Origin: Anaerolineales bacterium
GTDB taxonomy: Bacteria > Chloroflexota > Anaerolineae > Anaerolineales > E44-bin32
Length of the DNA stretch: 56,678 nt
Direction of reading: 5' to 3'
Assembly (NCBI GenBank): GCA_004376895.1
Contig: SOIH01000118.1
Span: forward strand, 1-56,678
This document shows, in pieces, positions 26,074 through 35,190 of this stretch (positions are counted from its first letter, which is position 1; each line of letters begins with the position of its first letter). The notes under the pieces are model-generated. The model made no database searches. It was not told the origin of the DNA and saw nothing but the letters and a program-made list of their open reading frames with translations. Made by a program: the position numbers and the translations under genes.

Positions 26074-28854
26074 ATGAAATTTTGGTTAAACGGAGTAGAG
26101 AAGGAGATAGATGTTCTCCCCGGGGAGATGCTTTCTGATCTTCTCCGGTCCCGTCTTGGGATGACTGGCACGAAGATCGGGTGCGGCGAAGCGGAGTGTG
26201 GCGCCTGTACGGTTTTGATCGACGATGCCCCGATTCTCTCCTGTGTATACCCGGCAGCCCGGGCGGCTGGGCGAAAGATCTTAACGATCGAAGGATTGGC
26301 ACAGGATGGTCACTTGCACCCGCTGCAGGAGGCTTTCGTCCAATATGGTGCCTTGCAGTGTGGCTTCTGCATACCGGGACAGATCATGACCGCCGCGGCT
26401 CTTATAAAGAAGAACCCGAACCCCGGTGAAATGGAGATCCGGGATGCTTTGAAGAATACGCTCTGCCGCTGCGCCGGTTATCCAACGATTATCCTGGCCG
26501 TCCAAGCAGCCGCCAGAACAATGAGCACAGGTGATCCTATCCCTCCGCTGGAGTTAGAAGAATCGGAGGAAACAAAAGCGGTTGGTCATATACAGCCGCG
26601 ACCGGATTCCGTCGAGAAGGTGACCGGGACTGCTCGATTTGCCGATGACCTTCAATTCCCGGGCATGCTTGTTGGACGCGCATTACGGGCGGGAGTTCCT
26701 CATGCAATCCTTAAAAGGTTAGACATCCAGGCGGCGATCGACAGCCCAGGTGTATTGGCTGTACTCGTTGCGGAGGACATCCCCGGTGAACACAATCACG
26801 GTCTAGTTATTAAGGATTGGCCCACCCTCGTCGGCGTGGGCGAGAAAGTGCGCTATGTCGGTGACGCCGTGGCGCTCGTTGCCGCGGAGACACTTGATGA
26901 TGCAGAGAGAGCTTTGTCGTTGATCGAGATGGAGTTTGATCCGCTGCCGGTCGTCGTGGATCCGGTCTCTGCGTACGAAGCCTCAGCAGAGAAAGTCCAT
27001 GATGGCGGCAACCTACTAAAACATATCAAGGTTCGGAAGGGTGATGTGGACATTGGATTTGAAGGCGCGGATCTCAGCCTCGAAGGAGTATTTCACACCC
27101 CGCCTAACGATCACGTCTTCCTTGAGCCTGAATGCAGTATCGCTGTTCCCTTCGCAGACGGACGTATGGAAATTTATGTCGGTTCGCAGATACCGTATGC
27201 CGATCGAGAACAGGTGGCTCGCATCCTGGGCTTGCCGGATGAGCATGTGCGCGTGATCGGGACGCCGATAGGGGGTGGATTCGGCGGCAAGGAAGACATC
27301 GCCGGGCAGATCCATGCCGCTTTGCTTGCGAAAACCTGTGATCGACCCGTGAAGATCCTTTTCGACCGGCAGGAAAGTTTGCTTGTGCACCCCAAGCGAC
27401 ACGCAACGCAGATTCGCATCCGTATTGGAGCCAGACAGGATGGTACGTTGACGGCGGTCGAGACCGAGCTGTTCGGAGATACAGGTGCATATGCCTCCCT
27501 CGGGGAGAAAGTGATGACCCGAGCGACAACTCACTCGACAGGTCCATATAATATCCCCCATGTTCGGGCGGATTGCTTCGCCATGTACACCAATAACCCC
27601 CCGGCAGGCGCATTCCGGGGTTTTGGTGTAACGCAGTCATGCTTCGCAGTTGAGTCGCTCATGGATGAATTGGCGCATACACTTGATATCGATCCTGTCG
27701 AACTCCGGCGTACGAACGCACTACAAGTGGGTCATGTCACCAATACCGGTCAATTGCTGGGTGAAAGCGTTGGATTGCTGGAATGTATCGACCGGGTTGA
27801 AGACGAGCTTCGCAAGTTCTCTCCGGAAGGCAATCTATTCTCGGCGAAAATCGTTTCAGGACACCCCAACCGCCGCCGCGCTTGGGGCATCGCCGCAGGC
27901 TTTAAAAATACAGGGCTTGGCGGCGGGGCACCTGATAAAGCGTCAGCTGAGGTGGAGCTCTATCCCGATGGAACGGCGCAGGTGCGCACCTCCTCGGCGG
28001 ATATGGGGCAGGGGTTAATGACCGTCCTCCAGCTGATCGCTGCAGAGGAACTCACTCTTCCTCCTGATAAGGTTCATGTCTTACTCTCTGATACCGGTCT
28101 AACACCTGATGGCGGACCAACGACCGCCTCACGCCAAACTTATGTGACCGGAAATGCCGTGAGGCATGCTTCTGTAGTCGTCCTTCAGGCGGTTCGCTCA
28201 ACGCTGGCTGAGCGCTTTGATGTGCCACCGGCAACGATTCAATTCATCGAAGGGTTGGCTCATGTCGATGGAAAGCAGATAGAACTGGCTGAAACTATAG
28301 AGATAATGAAGGCTGCAGGACAGGAGCCGAAGGCACTTTATGAGTACTGGGCACCGGAGACCCAGCCGCTCGGAACGGGCGGGGATATGCATTTCGCTTA
28401 CTCGTTCGCCGTACAGGCTGCTGAGGTCGAGGTCGATCTTGATACAGGTGAGGTGCAAGTCCTGCGGGTCATTGCCGCTAACGATGTTGGACGCGTGATC
28501 AACCCACTAGGATTGAGAGGGCAGATCGAAGGTGGTGTGATGATGGGGCTCGGGAACGCGCTCACCGAGGAATTCATCGTTGAGGGTGGCTATGTTTTCA
28601 CCGATCGTATGGCCCGCTATCGCATGCCATCGATCGTTCAGGCGCCGGAGATCATCCCCATTGTCGTGGAACACCCTGCTACTGAAGGACCTTACGGAGC
28701 AAAGGGTGTGGGGGAAATCTCGAGCATCCCGACAACACCGGCGATAACGAATGCAATCAACAATGCTTGCGGCATACGAGTAAGTACGCTTCCTGTAGAT
28801 CAGGATTGGCTCGCCTTGGAATTGGCGAGGGCGGGAGGCGCAAATCGTGAGTGA
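26074..28854 (+). CDS. Fused [2Fe-2S] and molybdenum-binding subunit, XdhD-like hydroxylase (enzyme 1)
   Basis: A 926-residue fusion like E. coli XdhD. The ferredoxin-like cluster is bound by Cys37, 42, 45 and 57, and the second [2Fe-2S] by Cys96, 99, 131 and 133 (CRCAGY). The molybdenum domain begins near residue 175 and holds the glycine-rich GGGFGGKED, AGAFRGFGVTQ and the catalytic Glu in KGVGEISS near the C-terminus. The arginine that in mammalian xanthine oxidase lies in CRTN is replaced within MYTNN, so the substrate may differ from xanthine. With YqeB and YqeC encoded in the same island, a selenium-bearing cofactor is likely. The 3' end overlaps the Nudix gene by eight bases. Confidence 0.88.
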   Translation: MKFWLNGVEKEIDVLPGEMLSDLLRSRLGMTGTKIGCGEAECGACTVLIDDAPILSCVYPAARAAGRKILTIEGLAQDGHLHPLQEAFVQYGALQCGFCIPGQIMTAAALIKKNPNPGEMEIRDALKNTLCRCAGYPTIILAVQAAARTMSTGDPIPPLELEESEETKAVGHIQPRPDSVEKVTGTARFADDLQFPGMLVGRALRAGVPHAILKRLDIQAAIDSPGVLAVLVAEDIPGEHNHGLVIKDWPTLVGVGEKVRYVGDAVALVAAETLDDAERALSLIEMEFDPLPVVVDPVSAYEASAEKVHDGGNLLKHIKVRKGDVDIGFEGADLSLEGVFHTPPNDHVFLEPECSIAVPFADGRMEIYVGSQIPYADREQVARILGLPDEHVRVIGTPIGGGFGGKEDIAGQIHAALLAKTCDRPVKILFDRQESLLVHPKRHATQIRIRIGARQDGTLTAVETELFGDTGAYASLGEKVMTRATTHSTGPYNIPHVRADCFAMYTNNPPAGAFRGFGVTQSCFAVESLMDELAHTLDIDPVELRRTNALQVGHVTNTGQLLGESVGLLECIDRVEDELRKFSPEGNLFSAKIVSGHPNRRRAWGIAAGFKNTGLGGGAPDKASAEVELYPDGTAQVRTSSADMGQGLMTVLQLIAAEELTLPPDKVHVLLSDTGLTPDGGPTTASRQTYVTGNAVRHASVVVLQAVRSTLAERFDVPPATIQFIEGLAHVDGKQIELAETIEIMKAAGQEPKALYEYWAPETQPLGTGGDMHFAYSFAVQAAEVEVDLDTGEVQVLRVIAANDVGRVINPLGLRGQIEGGVMMGLGNALTEEFIVEGGYVFTDRMARYRMPSIVQAPEIIPIVVEHPATEGPYGAKGVGEISSIPTTPAITNAINNACGIRVSTLPVDQDWLALELARAGGANRE

Positions 28855-29473
28855 GGCGTTGAAATGGTTGGATTGGGCGCGCGAGATTCAATCCCTCGCT
28901 CACACAAGTTTGCACTATGCTCAGAACCCTTTTGAGACCTCGCGTGCTCAGCGGTTGTTAGAAATTGCATCAGAAATCGTGGCCGAGAATAGTGAGATGG
29001 AAGCCCAAGAGGTGCTAGTGGCGTTCACAGCGCAACCCGGCTACATAACACCGAAAGTCGATGTACGTGCTGCGGTGTTCCGGGACGGAGAACTACTGCT
29101 GGTGCGCGAAGCGATGGATGGCAGATGGACTTTACCTGGCGGTTGGGCTGATGTAGGCGAGACGCCCAGCCTGGCGGTTGAGCGTGAGGTTCAGGAAGAA
29201 ACAGGGCTGACAGTTCATGCCAAACGCCTCGTAGGTGTATACGATGCGAACCGCTTACCCGGGGAACTGCCGCTCTATCATGCCTACAAGCTGCTATTTC
29301 TCTGTGAACCGGGCGAGGGCAATCTGAAGCCAAGCGAGGAGACCTCTGAGGTCGCTTTCTTCCCGATTGATAAACTGCCTTCTTCACTCTCGAGCTATAG
29401 GACGACGCCGCGGCACATTCAGGATGCGATCGCCGCAAACCATGACCCAGATATTCCAGTAGTCTTCGATTAG
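28847..29473 (+). CDS. Nudix hydrolase with N-terminal helical domain
   Basis: A 208-residue protein. The N-terminal 60 residues are a small helical domain found in one Nudix branch; the catalytic domain follows, with a complete Nudix box GWADVGETPSLAVEREVQEE at about residues 97-116 (Gly, the RE-x2-EE core and a following Gly are present). It hydrolyses a nucleoside diphosphate linked to another group; ADP-ribose or NADH type substrates fit this branch. The GTG start at 28847 has GGGAGG upstream and overlaps the previous gene, so it is translated with hydroxylase 1. Confidence 0.85.
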   Translation: MSEALKWLDWAREIQSLAHTSLHYAQNPFETSRAQRLLEIASEIVAENSEMEAQEVLVAFTAQPGYITPKVDVRAAVFRDGELLLVREAMDGRWTLPGGWADVGETPSLAVEREVQEETGLTVHAKRLVGVYDANRLPGELPLYHAYKLLFLCEPGEGNLKPSEETSEVAFFPIDKLPSSLSSYRTTPRHIQDAIAANHDPDIPVVFD

Positions 29474-29483
29474 GGCGGAGGCG

Positions 29484-29829
29484 ATGATGTTAATTAAAAA
29501 CGCAAGAGTGGTCACATGGGATGAACCGAACGAGTCGGCTGCACCGCAGGGCACCGGCTTTCACATACATGTCGCCGAGCATGAGGCGGATGAAATTGAC
29601 TGTCTCGAAAAATCTGGCAAGAGAGTACCACTTGAATGATCATGGTATTCTGGGTGAGAAGATGATCGTCGCCCATGCGATTAATGTTAATGTACGCAAT
29701 GTGGAATTATTGGTTATAAGCAGGACGTGGGTCACGCATCAATCCCGTTTGAATTTGGACAATGGGGCTGGGCTGCTGAATTGCCATCCAATTCAGGTGG
29801 GTGGGGAACAAGGAACCGGTGTTATTTAA
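29484..29829 (+). pseudogene. Decayed SsnA-like amidohydrolase
   Basis: An ATG at 29484 with GGCGGAGG upstream begins MMLIKNARVVTWDEPN, a typical amidohydrolase N-terminus. About 20 codons later the frame reads GFHIHVAEHEADEIDCLEKS, which in the intact SsnA (37874-39193) corresponds to GCHIHVAEDLADREDSIAKF around residue 215. About 180 residues, including the first metal site, are therefore missing. The frame stops at 29637. In the +1 frame the homology continues with HGILGEKMIVAHAINVN and TWVTHQSRLNLDNGAG, matching the intact HNPESNMNNAVG region. Beyond about 29775 nothing is recognisable. So the remnant has one internal deletion and one frameshift, and lost its C-terminal part. Confidence 0.8.
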
Positions 29830-29846
29830 AAAAAAAGGGAGTAAGC

Positions 29847-30515
29847 ATGTCAGAGAAAATGATCCTTACACTGGCAATCATCGGCGGCACCGGAAAGCTT
29901 GGACCGGGGCTGGCGGCGCGCTGGGCAGGTGCGGGCTATCGCGTGGTTATCGGTTCGCGAAAAGCCAAGAAGGCGCGGCGGATCGCAGATGAACTGAATG
30001 AGACGCTTGGGATAGAGACAATTGTAGGTGTGGAGAACGCAGAAGCCGCAGCCCAAGCTGATATCTGCATCCTCACCGTGGAAGCAAGCGCACATGAAGC
30101 CATCGTCAATCAACTTAAGGGGGTCTTAGAGGGAAAAATCGTCGTCGATACAACAGCACGGGTCGATTTCAAGGATCCCCAACCGCCTGCACCTCCGGCA
30201 GCAGCGAGAATGGCGCAGGATCAGTTCGGATCGGAAGCGCGCGTCGTGGCGGCATTCCAAACGATCCCGGCTCATCGATTGAGCGAGGATCTGGATCAGC
30301 CGCTGGATCTGGACGTCCTCGTTTGTTCCGACGATCTGGAAGCTGCGCAAGAGGTGATCAAGCTCGCTGAAGGGGCGGAGATGAATGCTTTTTATGCCGG
30401 TGGGTTGGATAATGCGATTACCCTGGAGGGCATCTCGGCTCTGTTGATCAACCTGAATAAACATCACGATGTCAAAACCACGACGTTCAAGGTCTCGGGG
30501 CTGAACGCTGGATGA
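29847..30515 (+). CDS. npdG: NADPH-dependent F420 reductase
   Basis: A 222-residue Rossmann protein that moves hydride between NADP(H) and coenzyme F420. The N-terminal IIGGTGKLGPGLAARWAGAG and VIGSRKAKKA (dinucleotide and 2'-phosphate contacts) and the central AAFQTIPAHRL match the F420:NADP oxidoreductase family. The ATG at 29847 has AAAGGGAG upstream; longer in-frame starts run into the pseudogene. Its stop overlaps the cofE start, so it heads the F420 operon and links the cell's NADPH pool to the F420-using enzymes. Confidence 0.9.
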   Translation: MSEKMILTLAIIGGTGKLGPGLAARWAGAGYRVVIGSRKAKKARRIADELNETLGIETIVGVENAEAAAQADICILTVEASAHEAIVNQLKGVLEGKIVVDTTARVDFKDPQPPAPPAAARMAQDQFGSEARVVAAFQTIPAHRLSEDLDQPLDLDVLVCSDDLEAAQEVIKLAEGAEMNAFYAGGLDNAITLEGISALLINLNKHHDVKTTTFKVSGLNAG

Positions 30516-31282
30516 GTCAGCAGCAGATGACCTTCACTGCACTGCCGGATATCCCTCTCATCCGACCGGGTGACGATCTCGTCGCGATTACTCTCGCGGG
30601 GTTGAGTGCCGCCGGGGTGACACTGCGCGATGGCGACGTGATCGTGGTCGGGCAGAAGATCATCTCAAAAGCGGAGGGGCGTTTCGTAGATCTGAAGCAG
30701 ATCCACCCCTCGCCCGAGGCGGATGCGCTTGCGGATGAGACCGGCAAGGACCCGCGACTGGTGGAGCTCATCCTGCGCGAGAGCGCGGAGGTCCTGCGCA
30801 AACGCGAAAACCTGATCATCGTGGATCACCGGTTGGGTTTTGTATGCGCTAATGCAGGGATCGACCGCTCCAATATCGAGGAGGAAAATGGTGACGAATG
30901 GGTCCTCCTCCTTCCGGAAGACCCTGAGATATCGGCCAGAGAACTGCGCGACGGACTTCAGACGGCAAGCGGGGTGGAGATCGGTGTTTTAATTAACGAC
31001 TCACACGGTCGGTCCTGGCGCATGGGGACGGTGGGGGTTTGCATCGGGGTGGCCGGGTTTCCTGCGGTAGTCGATCTGCGCGGCCAGAAGGATCTCTTTG
31101 GGTATACCTTACGCAGCACTGTGATTGGGCTTGCGGACGAAATCGCAGCAGGCGCATCCGCACTTATGGGGCAGGCGGATGAGAAATTACCGGTGATTCA
31201 CGTCCGTGGCTTACCATACCCACTGAGAGAGGGGTCACTATCGGAAATTCTCCGAGAGAAGGAATTAGATTTGTTTCGATAG
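30512..31282 (+). CDS. cofE: Coenzyme F420-0:L-glutamate ligase
   Basis: A 256-residue enzyme that adds glutamate residues to F420-0 using GTP. Family signatures include [13 protein letters not shown] near residue 47, [15 protein letters not shown] and [14 protein letters not shown], which hold the metal and nucleotide. It overlaps npdG (ATGA). It lacks the fused C-terminal reductase of mycobacterial FbiB; that domain is the separate gene at 31828. Confidence 0.92.
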   Translation: MSQQQMTFTALPDIPLIRPGDDLVAITLAGLSAAGVTLRDGDVIVVGQKIISKAEGRFVDLKQIHPSPEADALADETGKDPRLVELILRESAEVLRKRENLIIVDHRLGFVCANAGIDRSNIEEENGDEWVLLLPEDPEISARELRDGLQTASGVEIGVLINDSHGRSWRMGTVGVCIGVAGFPAVVDLRGQKDLFGYTLRSTVIGLADEIAAGASALMGQADEKLPVIHVRGLPYPLREGSLSEILREKELDLFR

Positions 31283-31432
31283 GTCAATTGGATGAAGATT
31301 GAAAAACGACAACCCTCCCTATTGTCCGTCGCCGGGTAGTCCACCTGAACGATGGAGACCGCGCGGGTTTGAAGACGATCTGTAAATCCCATCTTAGCAT
31401 TCTGGACGGAGTACGGAAAAGGAGCAATTAAT

Positions 31433-31831
31433 TTGAACGCAATCCCCGAATCGCACCGTGATTTGGTCACGGATGATAAGAAAGCATTTGCATCCCTTGC
31501 TACATTGATGGACGACGGTAGCCCTCAAGTGACGCCAGTCTGGTTCGATGTAGAAGGGGATTTTCTGCGAATAAATACCGTCAGAGGGCGCGTTAAAGAT
31601 AGGAATATGGCTTCGCGAGGGGAAGTAGCGGTTCTGATCATGGATCCTGAGGATCCTTATCGATATATTCACATCCGCGGGACCGTTGCCGCTGAGCGTG
31701 AGGATGATGCTGTCGAACATACACATTTACTCGCAAGGAAATACTTGGGCGTTGATAAGAATCCATGGCATGAGGGACAATCTCGAGTCATCTTCCTGAT
31801 TCGGCCAGACACCGTGAGCACGATGGGATGA
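31433..31831 (+). CDS. PPOX-class F420-dependent oxidoreductase
   Basis: A 132-residue split-barrel protein of the pyridoxamine-phosphate-oxidase-like group. The order FASLATLMDDGSPQVTPVWF, then a basic GRVKDRNMASRG that can hold the flavin phosphate, is typical of F420-binding members (FDOR-B type). The start is a TTG at 31433 with AAAAGGAG upstream. It reduces an unknown small molecule with F420H2. The 150-base gap before it contains no other gene; the ATGA overlap after it couples it to the next gene. Confidence 0.82.
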   Translation: MNAIPESHRDLVTDDKKAFASLATLMDDGSPQVTPVWFDVEGDFLRINTVRGRVKDRNMASRGEVAVLIMDPEDPYRYIHIRGTVAAEREDDAVEHTHLLARKYLGVDKNPWHEGQSRVIFLIRPDTVSTMG

Positions 31832-32442
31832 GCGAATCCACTTCGACGCTCTATCGCATTATCCAGGAGCGCCGCTCGATCCGCCGGTTTGATGGCTCTT
31901 CGATCCCGCCCGAAGTCCTCCAGCGCGTATTGGAGGCGGCGACGATGGCGCCATCTGCTCATAACCGGCAACCCTGGCGTTTCGTGATCATCACAACTAT
32001 GGAGGATAAGCGGTCCCTTGCGAATGCGCTGGGCGAACGGCTGGCCGAGGATAGGCTGGCCGATGGAGATGACCCCGGCCAGATCGAGAGGGATGTGGCT
32101 CAATCAATAGAGCGGATTTCTAACGCTCCGGTGGTGGTGATCGGCTGCCTATCGATGGAAGATATGGATATTTATCCTGATGAACGGAGGATCACAGCAG
32201 AATACAATATGGCGGTCCAAAGTGTATCCATGGCTGCACAGAACCTGCTTCTTGCAGCCCATGCTGAGGGCCTGGGTGCGTGCTGGCTGTGCGCACCACT
32301 CTTCGCTAAAGATTTAGTCCGGGAGGAATTGAGCCTTCCTGAGGGGTGGGAACCTCAAGGGTTGATCATACTCGGATATCCTGCGGAGGCGGGCCAGGGA
32401 CGCCCGCGCCGCCTAGTAGACGAAGTGTCAATATGGCGCTGA
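31828..32442 (+). CDS. Nitroreductase-family protein, probable dehydro-F420-0 reductase (FbiB C-terminal type)
   Basis: A 204-residue FMN nitroreductase-fold protein with RRSIRRFDGSSIP, the MAPSAHNRQPWRF flavin site and GLGACWLCAPLF. The same domain forms the C-terminal half of FbiB, which reduces dehydro-F420-0 to F420-0. Being between cofE and cofD with overlapping reading frames supports that role here, made as a free-standing protein. A general nitroreductase is the alternative. Confidence 0.82.
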   Translation: MSESTSTLYRIIQERRSIRRFDGSSIPPEVLQRVLEAATMAPSAHNRQPWRFVIITTMEDKRSLANALGERLAEDRLADGDDPGQIERDVAQSIERISNAPVVVIGCLSMEDMDIYPDERRITAEYNMAVQSVSMAAQNLLLAAHAEGLGACWLCAPLFAKDLVREELSLPEGWEPQGLIILGYPAEAGQGRPRRLVDEVSIWR

Positions 32443-33386
32443 AGATCACAGCACTCGCTGGTGGAACGGGTGGAGCGAAACTCATAGATGGTCTGACCGG
32501 GTTATTGAGTCCGGAGATGCTGACCCTTGTAGTCAATACCGGAGATGATTTTGAGCATCTGGGACTCGCCATCTCACCCGATCTTGATACAGTGACGTAC
32601 ACATTGGCTGGTCTCGCTAATCCCCAGTCAGGTTGGGGTCGAACAGATGAGACCTGGAATTTCCTGCAAACGCTTAAGGAATTTGGAAGCCCGGTCTGGT
32701 TCCGGCTGGGGGATCGAGATTTGGCGCTTCATGTTGAGCGAACACGGAGGATGAAAGCCGGGCAATCCTTGAGTGAGGTGATCCGGACATTCCGCCGCAT
32801 ATTTGGTATTGCTCATGTCATTCTGCCAATGTCCGATGACCCAGTAAGAACGATCGTTGAGACGGATGATGGGGATATTCCCTTTCAGGAATATTTCGTT
32901 AAGCACTCACATGAACCGCAGGTGAAGGGATTTCGGTTTGAAGGCATCGAGCATGCAAAACCAGCGCCGGGATTCCTGCAGGCGATTGAGGATTCCGATG
33001 CTGTGATTCTCTGTCCTTCCAATCCTTGGGTTAGCATCGACCCGATCCTCGCTATAAGAGGTGTGCGCGAGGCGCTCGAGGGGAAAGTAACGGTGAGTAT
33101 ATCCCCAATCATAGGAGGCCAGGCTGTTCGTGGGCCAGCCGCGAAGATGTTCGCAGCTATGGGAATTGAACCCTCCGCCCGCGCAGTCGCTGAGCATTAC
33201 AGGCAGATCCTGTCGGGGATTTTGATCGACGAAGTCGACGCAGAGCTCGCTCCGGAAATTGAAGCCCTTGGGATTAGAGCCAAGGTCACGCATATATTGA
33301 TGATGACTCAACCCGATCGGAAAAGATTGGCGGAGGAAGTGTTGGCGTTTACAGCGGAGCTGATCGAAGCGGAGTCGCGGCAATGA
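32433..33386 (+). CDS. cofD: 2-phospho-L-lactate (or phosphoenolpyruvate) transferase
   Basis: A 317-residue enzyme joining the phospho-lactyl or phosphoenolpyruvyl unit to FO, forming (dehydro-)F420-0. Motifs: GGTGGAKL at the N-terminus, VNTGDDFEHLGL, SPDLDTVTYTLAG and the C-terminal YRQILSG region. The ATG at 32433 lies inside the end of the reductase gene (10-base overlap); the open frame further upstream only shadows that gene. The presence of the FbiB-like reductase suggests the phosphoenolpyruvate route seen in bacteria. Confidence 0.92.
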   Translation: MALKITALAGGTGGAKLIDGLTGLLSPEMLTLVVNTGDDFEHLGLAISPDLDTVTYTLAGLANPQSGWGRTDETWNFLQTLKEFGSPVWFRLGDRDLALHVERTRRMKAGQSLSEVIRTFRRIFGIAHVILPMSDDPVRTIVETDDGDIPFQEYFVKHSHEPQVKGFRFEGIEHAKPAPGFLQAIEDSDAVILCPSNPWVSIDPILAIRGVREALEGKVTVSISPIIGGQAVRGPAAKMFAAMGIEPSARAVAEHYRQILSGILIDEVDAELAPEIEALGIRAKVTHILMMTQPDRKRLAEEVLAFTAELIEAESRQ

Positions 33387-34018
33387 CTCTTTGGGCGATT
33401 GTCCCAGTGAAACCTTTGCGGACAGCGAAGTCGCGTTTGTCCTCTGTATTGACCAGGGATGAGCGTGAGATATTGAGTCAACGGATGCTGATTAACACTC
33501 TCGATCTGCTTCGAGAGGTAAAAGAAATCGAGCGGACGCTTGTCGTCAGCCGCGATACTAAAGCGCTCTCGATCGCTCGGAAACATGGTGCACGGACGGT
33601 GGCCGAGAATGGTGCACCGGAATTGAACAATGCGTTGCTCCGGGCCACGGTTGTCGCCCAGCAGTACGACATAAGCGGGGTATTGGTCATCCCGGCTGAT
33701 CTACCTTTACTGAGTATGGACGACGTTGAAAAATTGATCTGCAGTGCCACAGATCCCCCCGTCGTGGTTATCGCCCCTGATCGTCGTGGCAGCGGGACCA
33801 ATGCATTGCTATCTTCCCCACCCGGTTTGATCGAGTATGATTTTGGCACCGACAGTTTTGAGCGACATGTCGCGCGTGCGAAGTCGGCAGGCGTACGACT
33901 TGTTGTATGTGAAAACCCATCCATCGGGCTTGATGTTGACCTTCCGGAGGATCTTGAATATCTGCGCGAAGGCTTTAATGTCGAATTCATTCAAGATTTA
34001 AAGGAGAGTCGCTCATGA
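33383..34018 (+). CDS. cofC: 2-phospho-L-lactate / phosphoenolpyruvate guanylyltransferase
   Basis: A 211-residue nucleotidyltransferase that activates the three-carbon acid with GTP for CofD. It has the N-terminal [20 protein letters not shown] phosphate-binding stretch, IPADLPLLS (metal Asp) and the [10 protein letters not shown] ending of the family. It overlaps cofD by ATGA and is followed by the LLM gene with another ATGA. FO synthase genes (cofG/cofH) are not in the window. Confidence 0.9.
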   Translation: MTLWAIVPVKPLRTAKSRLSSVLTRDEREILSQRMLINTLDLLREVKEIERTLVVSRDTKALSIARKHGARTVAENGAPELNNALLRATVVAQQYDISGVLVIPADLPLLSMDDVEKLICSATDPPVVVIAPDRRGSGTNALLSSPPGLIEYDFGTDSFERHVARAKSAGVRLVVCENPSIGLDVDLPEDLEYLREGFNVEFIQDLKESRS

Positions 34019-35016
34019 GCCTGAATCGCGTTGGTTTATACCTACAGGATACCCACGATCTTCGGAGTGGGTTGGACACCATTCGATATGCGGAGGAGAA
34101 GGGGTTTGATGGAGTTTGGCAAGCAGAGTCGCGTCTTGTACGAGATGCGATTGTGCCGATGGCAGCTTATGCTGCTGTCTCAGAAAAAATAAAAGTTGGC
34201 TCAGGCGTGATCAATAATTGGACGCGTAACATTGGCCTTCTGGCTGCGACCCTTCTCACACTCGATGATCTGGCGCCGGATCGAATTATCTGCGGTATCG
34301 GGGCGTGGTGGGATCCTCTGGCGAAGAATGTTGGCATCGAACGTAAAAAACCACTCAAGGCGATGCGGGAAACTGTGGAGGTCCTGCGACGATTGCTCAA
34401 TATGGAGCGAGTGACCTTCCACGGCGAATTTCACCACGTGGATGGAATAGAACTCGACGTAGTCCATGGACGGCGCGAGGCTCGAAATGTACCAATTTAC
34501 ATCGGCGCTACTGGACCGAAGATGATGGAGTTAGCCGGAGTTATTTCCGACGGTGTAGTCATGAATTACTGTGTCCCACCGGATTACTCCGCTCGAATGT
34601 TAGAACACTTGGAGAACGGCGTGAAAAAGGCAGGACGTTCGCTCGATGATCTTGACCGCCCACAACTGGTCGTGTGTTCTATAGATCACGATGAAAACAA
34701 GGCTCTGGATAGGAGTCGAGAATTACTCACACAGTACCTTGCTCAACAACCGCACATCGCCAAGGCGAGTGGTGTATCTCAGGAGGTCGTGCAGGAGATC
34801 CAATCCATCCTCACTTGGCCTGCCACACACGAACAGATTCATAGTGCGAAACACCTGGTCCCGGATGAGTTGATTTCTCGGATAACCGCTTCCGGGACAC
34901 CTGAGCAAGCCAAAGCGAAGGTACAGGAGTACCTCGATCATGGCGCGACATGCCCAATACTTTATTCTGTTGGAGGGGATGTCAATCTTCTTATCGATAC
35001 CTTTAGCCCGTTGTAA
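34015..35016 (+). CDS. LLM-family F420-dependent oxidoreductase (Mer-like)
   Basis: A 333-residue luciferase-like TIM-barrel protein. [29 protein letters not shown] and [12 protein letters not shown] match F420-dependent members such as methylenetetrahydromethanopterin reductase and glucose-6-phosphate dehydrogenase-like enzymes. The substrate is unknown. It is the last gene of the F420 operon and the natural client of the cofactor made by the operon. In this island it could reduce a purine-derived or folate-linked intermediate, but no sequence feature proves that. Confidence 0.82.
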   Translation: MSLNRVGLYLQDTHDLRSGLDTIRYAEEKGFDGVWQAESRLVRDAIVPMAAYAAVSEKIKVGSGVINNWTRNIGLLAATLLTLDDLAPDRIICGIGAWWDPLAKNVGIERKKPLKAMRETVEVLRRLLNMERVTFHGEFHHVDGIELDVVHGRREARNVPIYIGATGPKMMELAGVISDGVVMNYCVPPDYSARMLEHLENGVKKAGRSLDDLDRPQLVVCSIDHDENKALDRSRELLTQYLAQQPHIAKASGVSQEVVQEIQSILTWPATHEQIHSAKHLVPDELISRITASGTPEQAKAKVQEYLDHGATCPILYSVGGDVNLLIDTFSPL

Positions 35017-35037
35017 TAATTCCGGTAGGTAAGAGGA

Positions 35038-35101
35038 GGCAACGAAGAATCTCAACGATGTATATAAAAGTCACTGTGGTTGGGCGAGATTCTTCGTTGC
35101 C
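35038..35101. repeat. Long intergenic inverted repeat (REP/MITE-like)
   Basis: Perfect 16-bp arms GGCAACGAAGAATCTC (35038-35053) and GAGATTCTTCGTTGCC (35086-35101) are separated by 32 bases; the 3' side continues into CCCCTCATCAGAATGACG. Motifs like GAGATTCTTCG next to CAGAATGAC are familiar as dispersed palindromic repeats in many bacterial genomes. It sits between the F420 operon and the DPD-like gene and could also act as a terminator or processing site. The remaining 35102-35190 holds no gene. Confidence 0.6.
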
Positions 35102-35190
35102 CCCCTCATCAGAATGACGATGCCGCGAGGAGCCTGAATAATTACTTAATAACAAAAAACCACTGTAGTAGGAAGAAAGGGAGAAGTCCA

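Noticed and set aside
27016-27561. 181-codon minus-strand ORF inside hydroxylase 1
   Set aside because: It is a shadow of the conserved molybdenum domain, with no ribosome-binding site and no domain; the same holds for the other long antisense frames such as 6042-6641, 9039-9584 and 41705-42460.
29727-29846. N-terminal extension of NpdG
   Set aside because: This frame overlaps the amidohydrolase remnant; the ATG at 29847 has AAAGGGAG and starts directly before the Rossmann motif.
35080-35190. N-terminal extension of the DPD-like protein
   Set aside because: It lies within and after the inverted repeat, has no family similarity, and the ATG at 35191 has a good ribosome-binding site.
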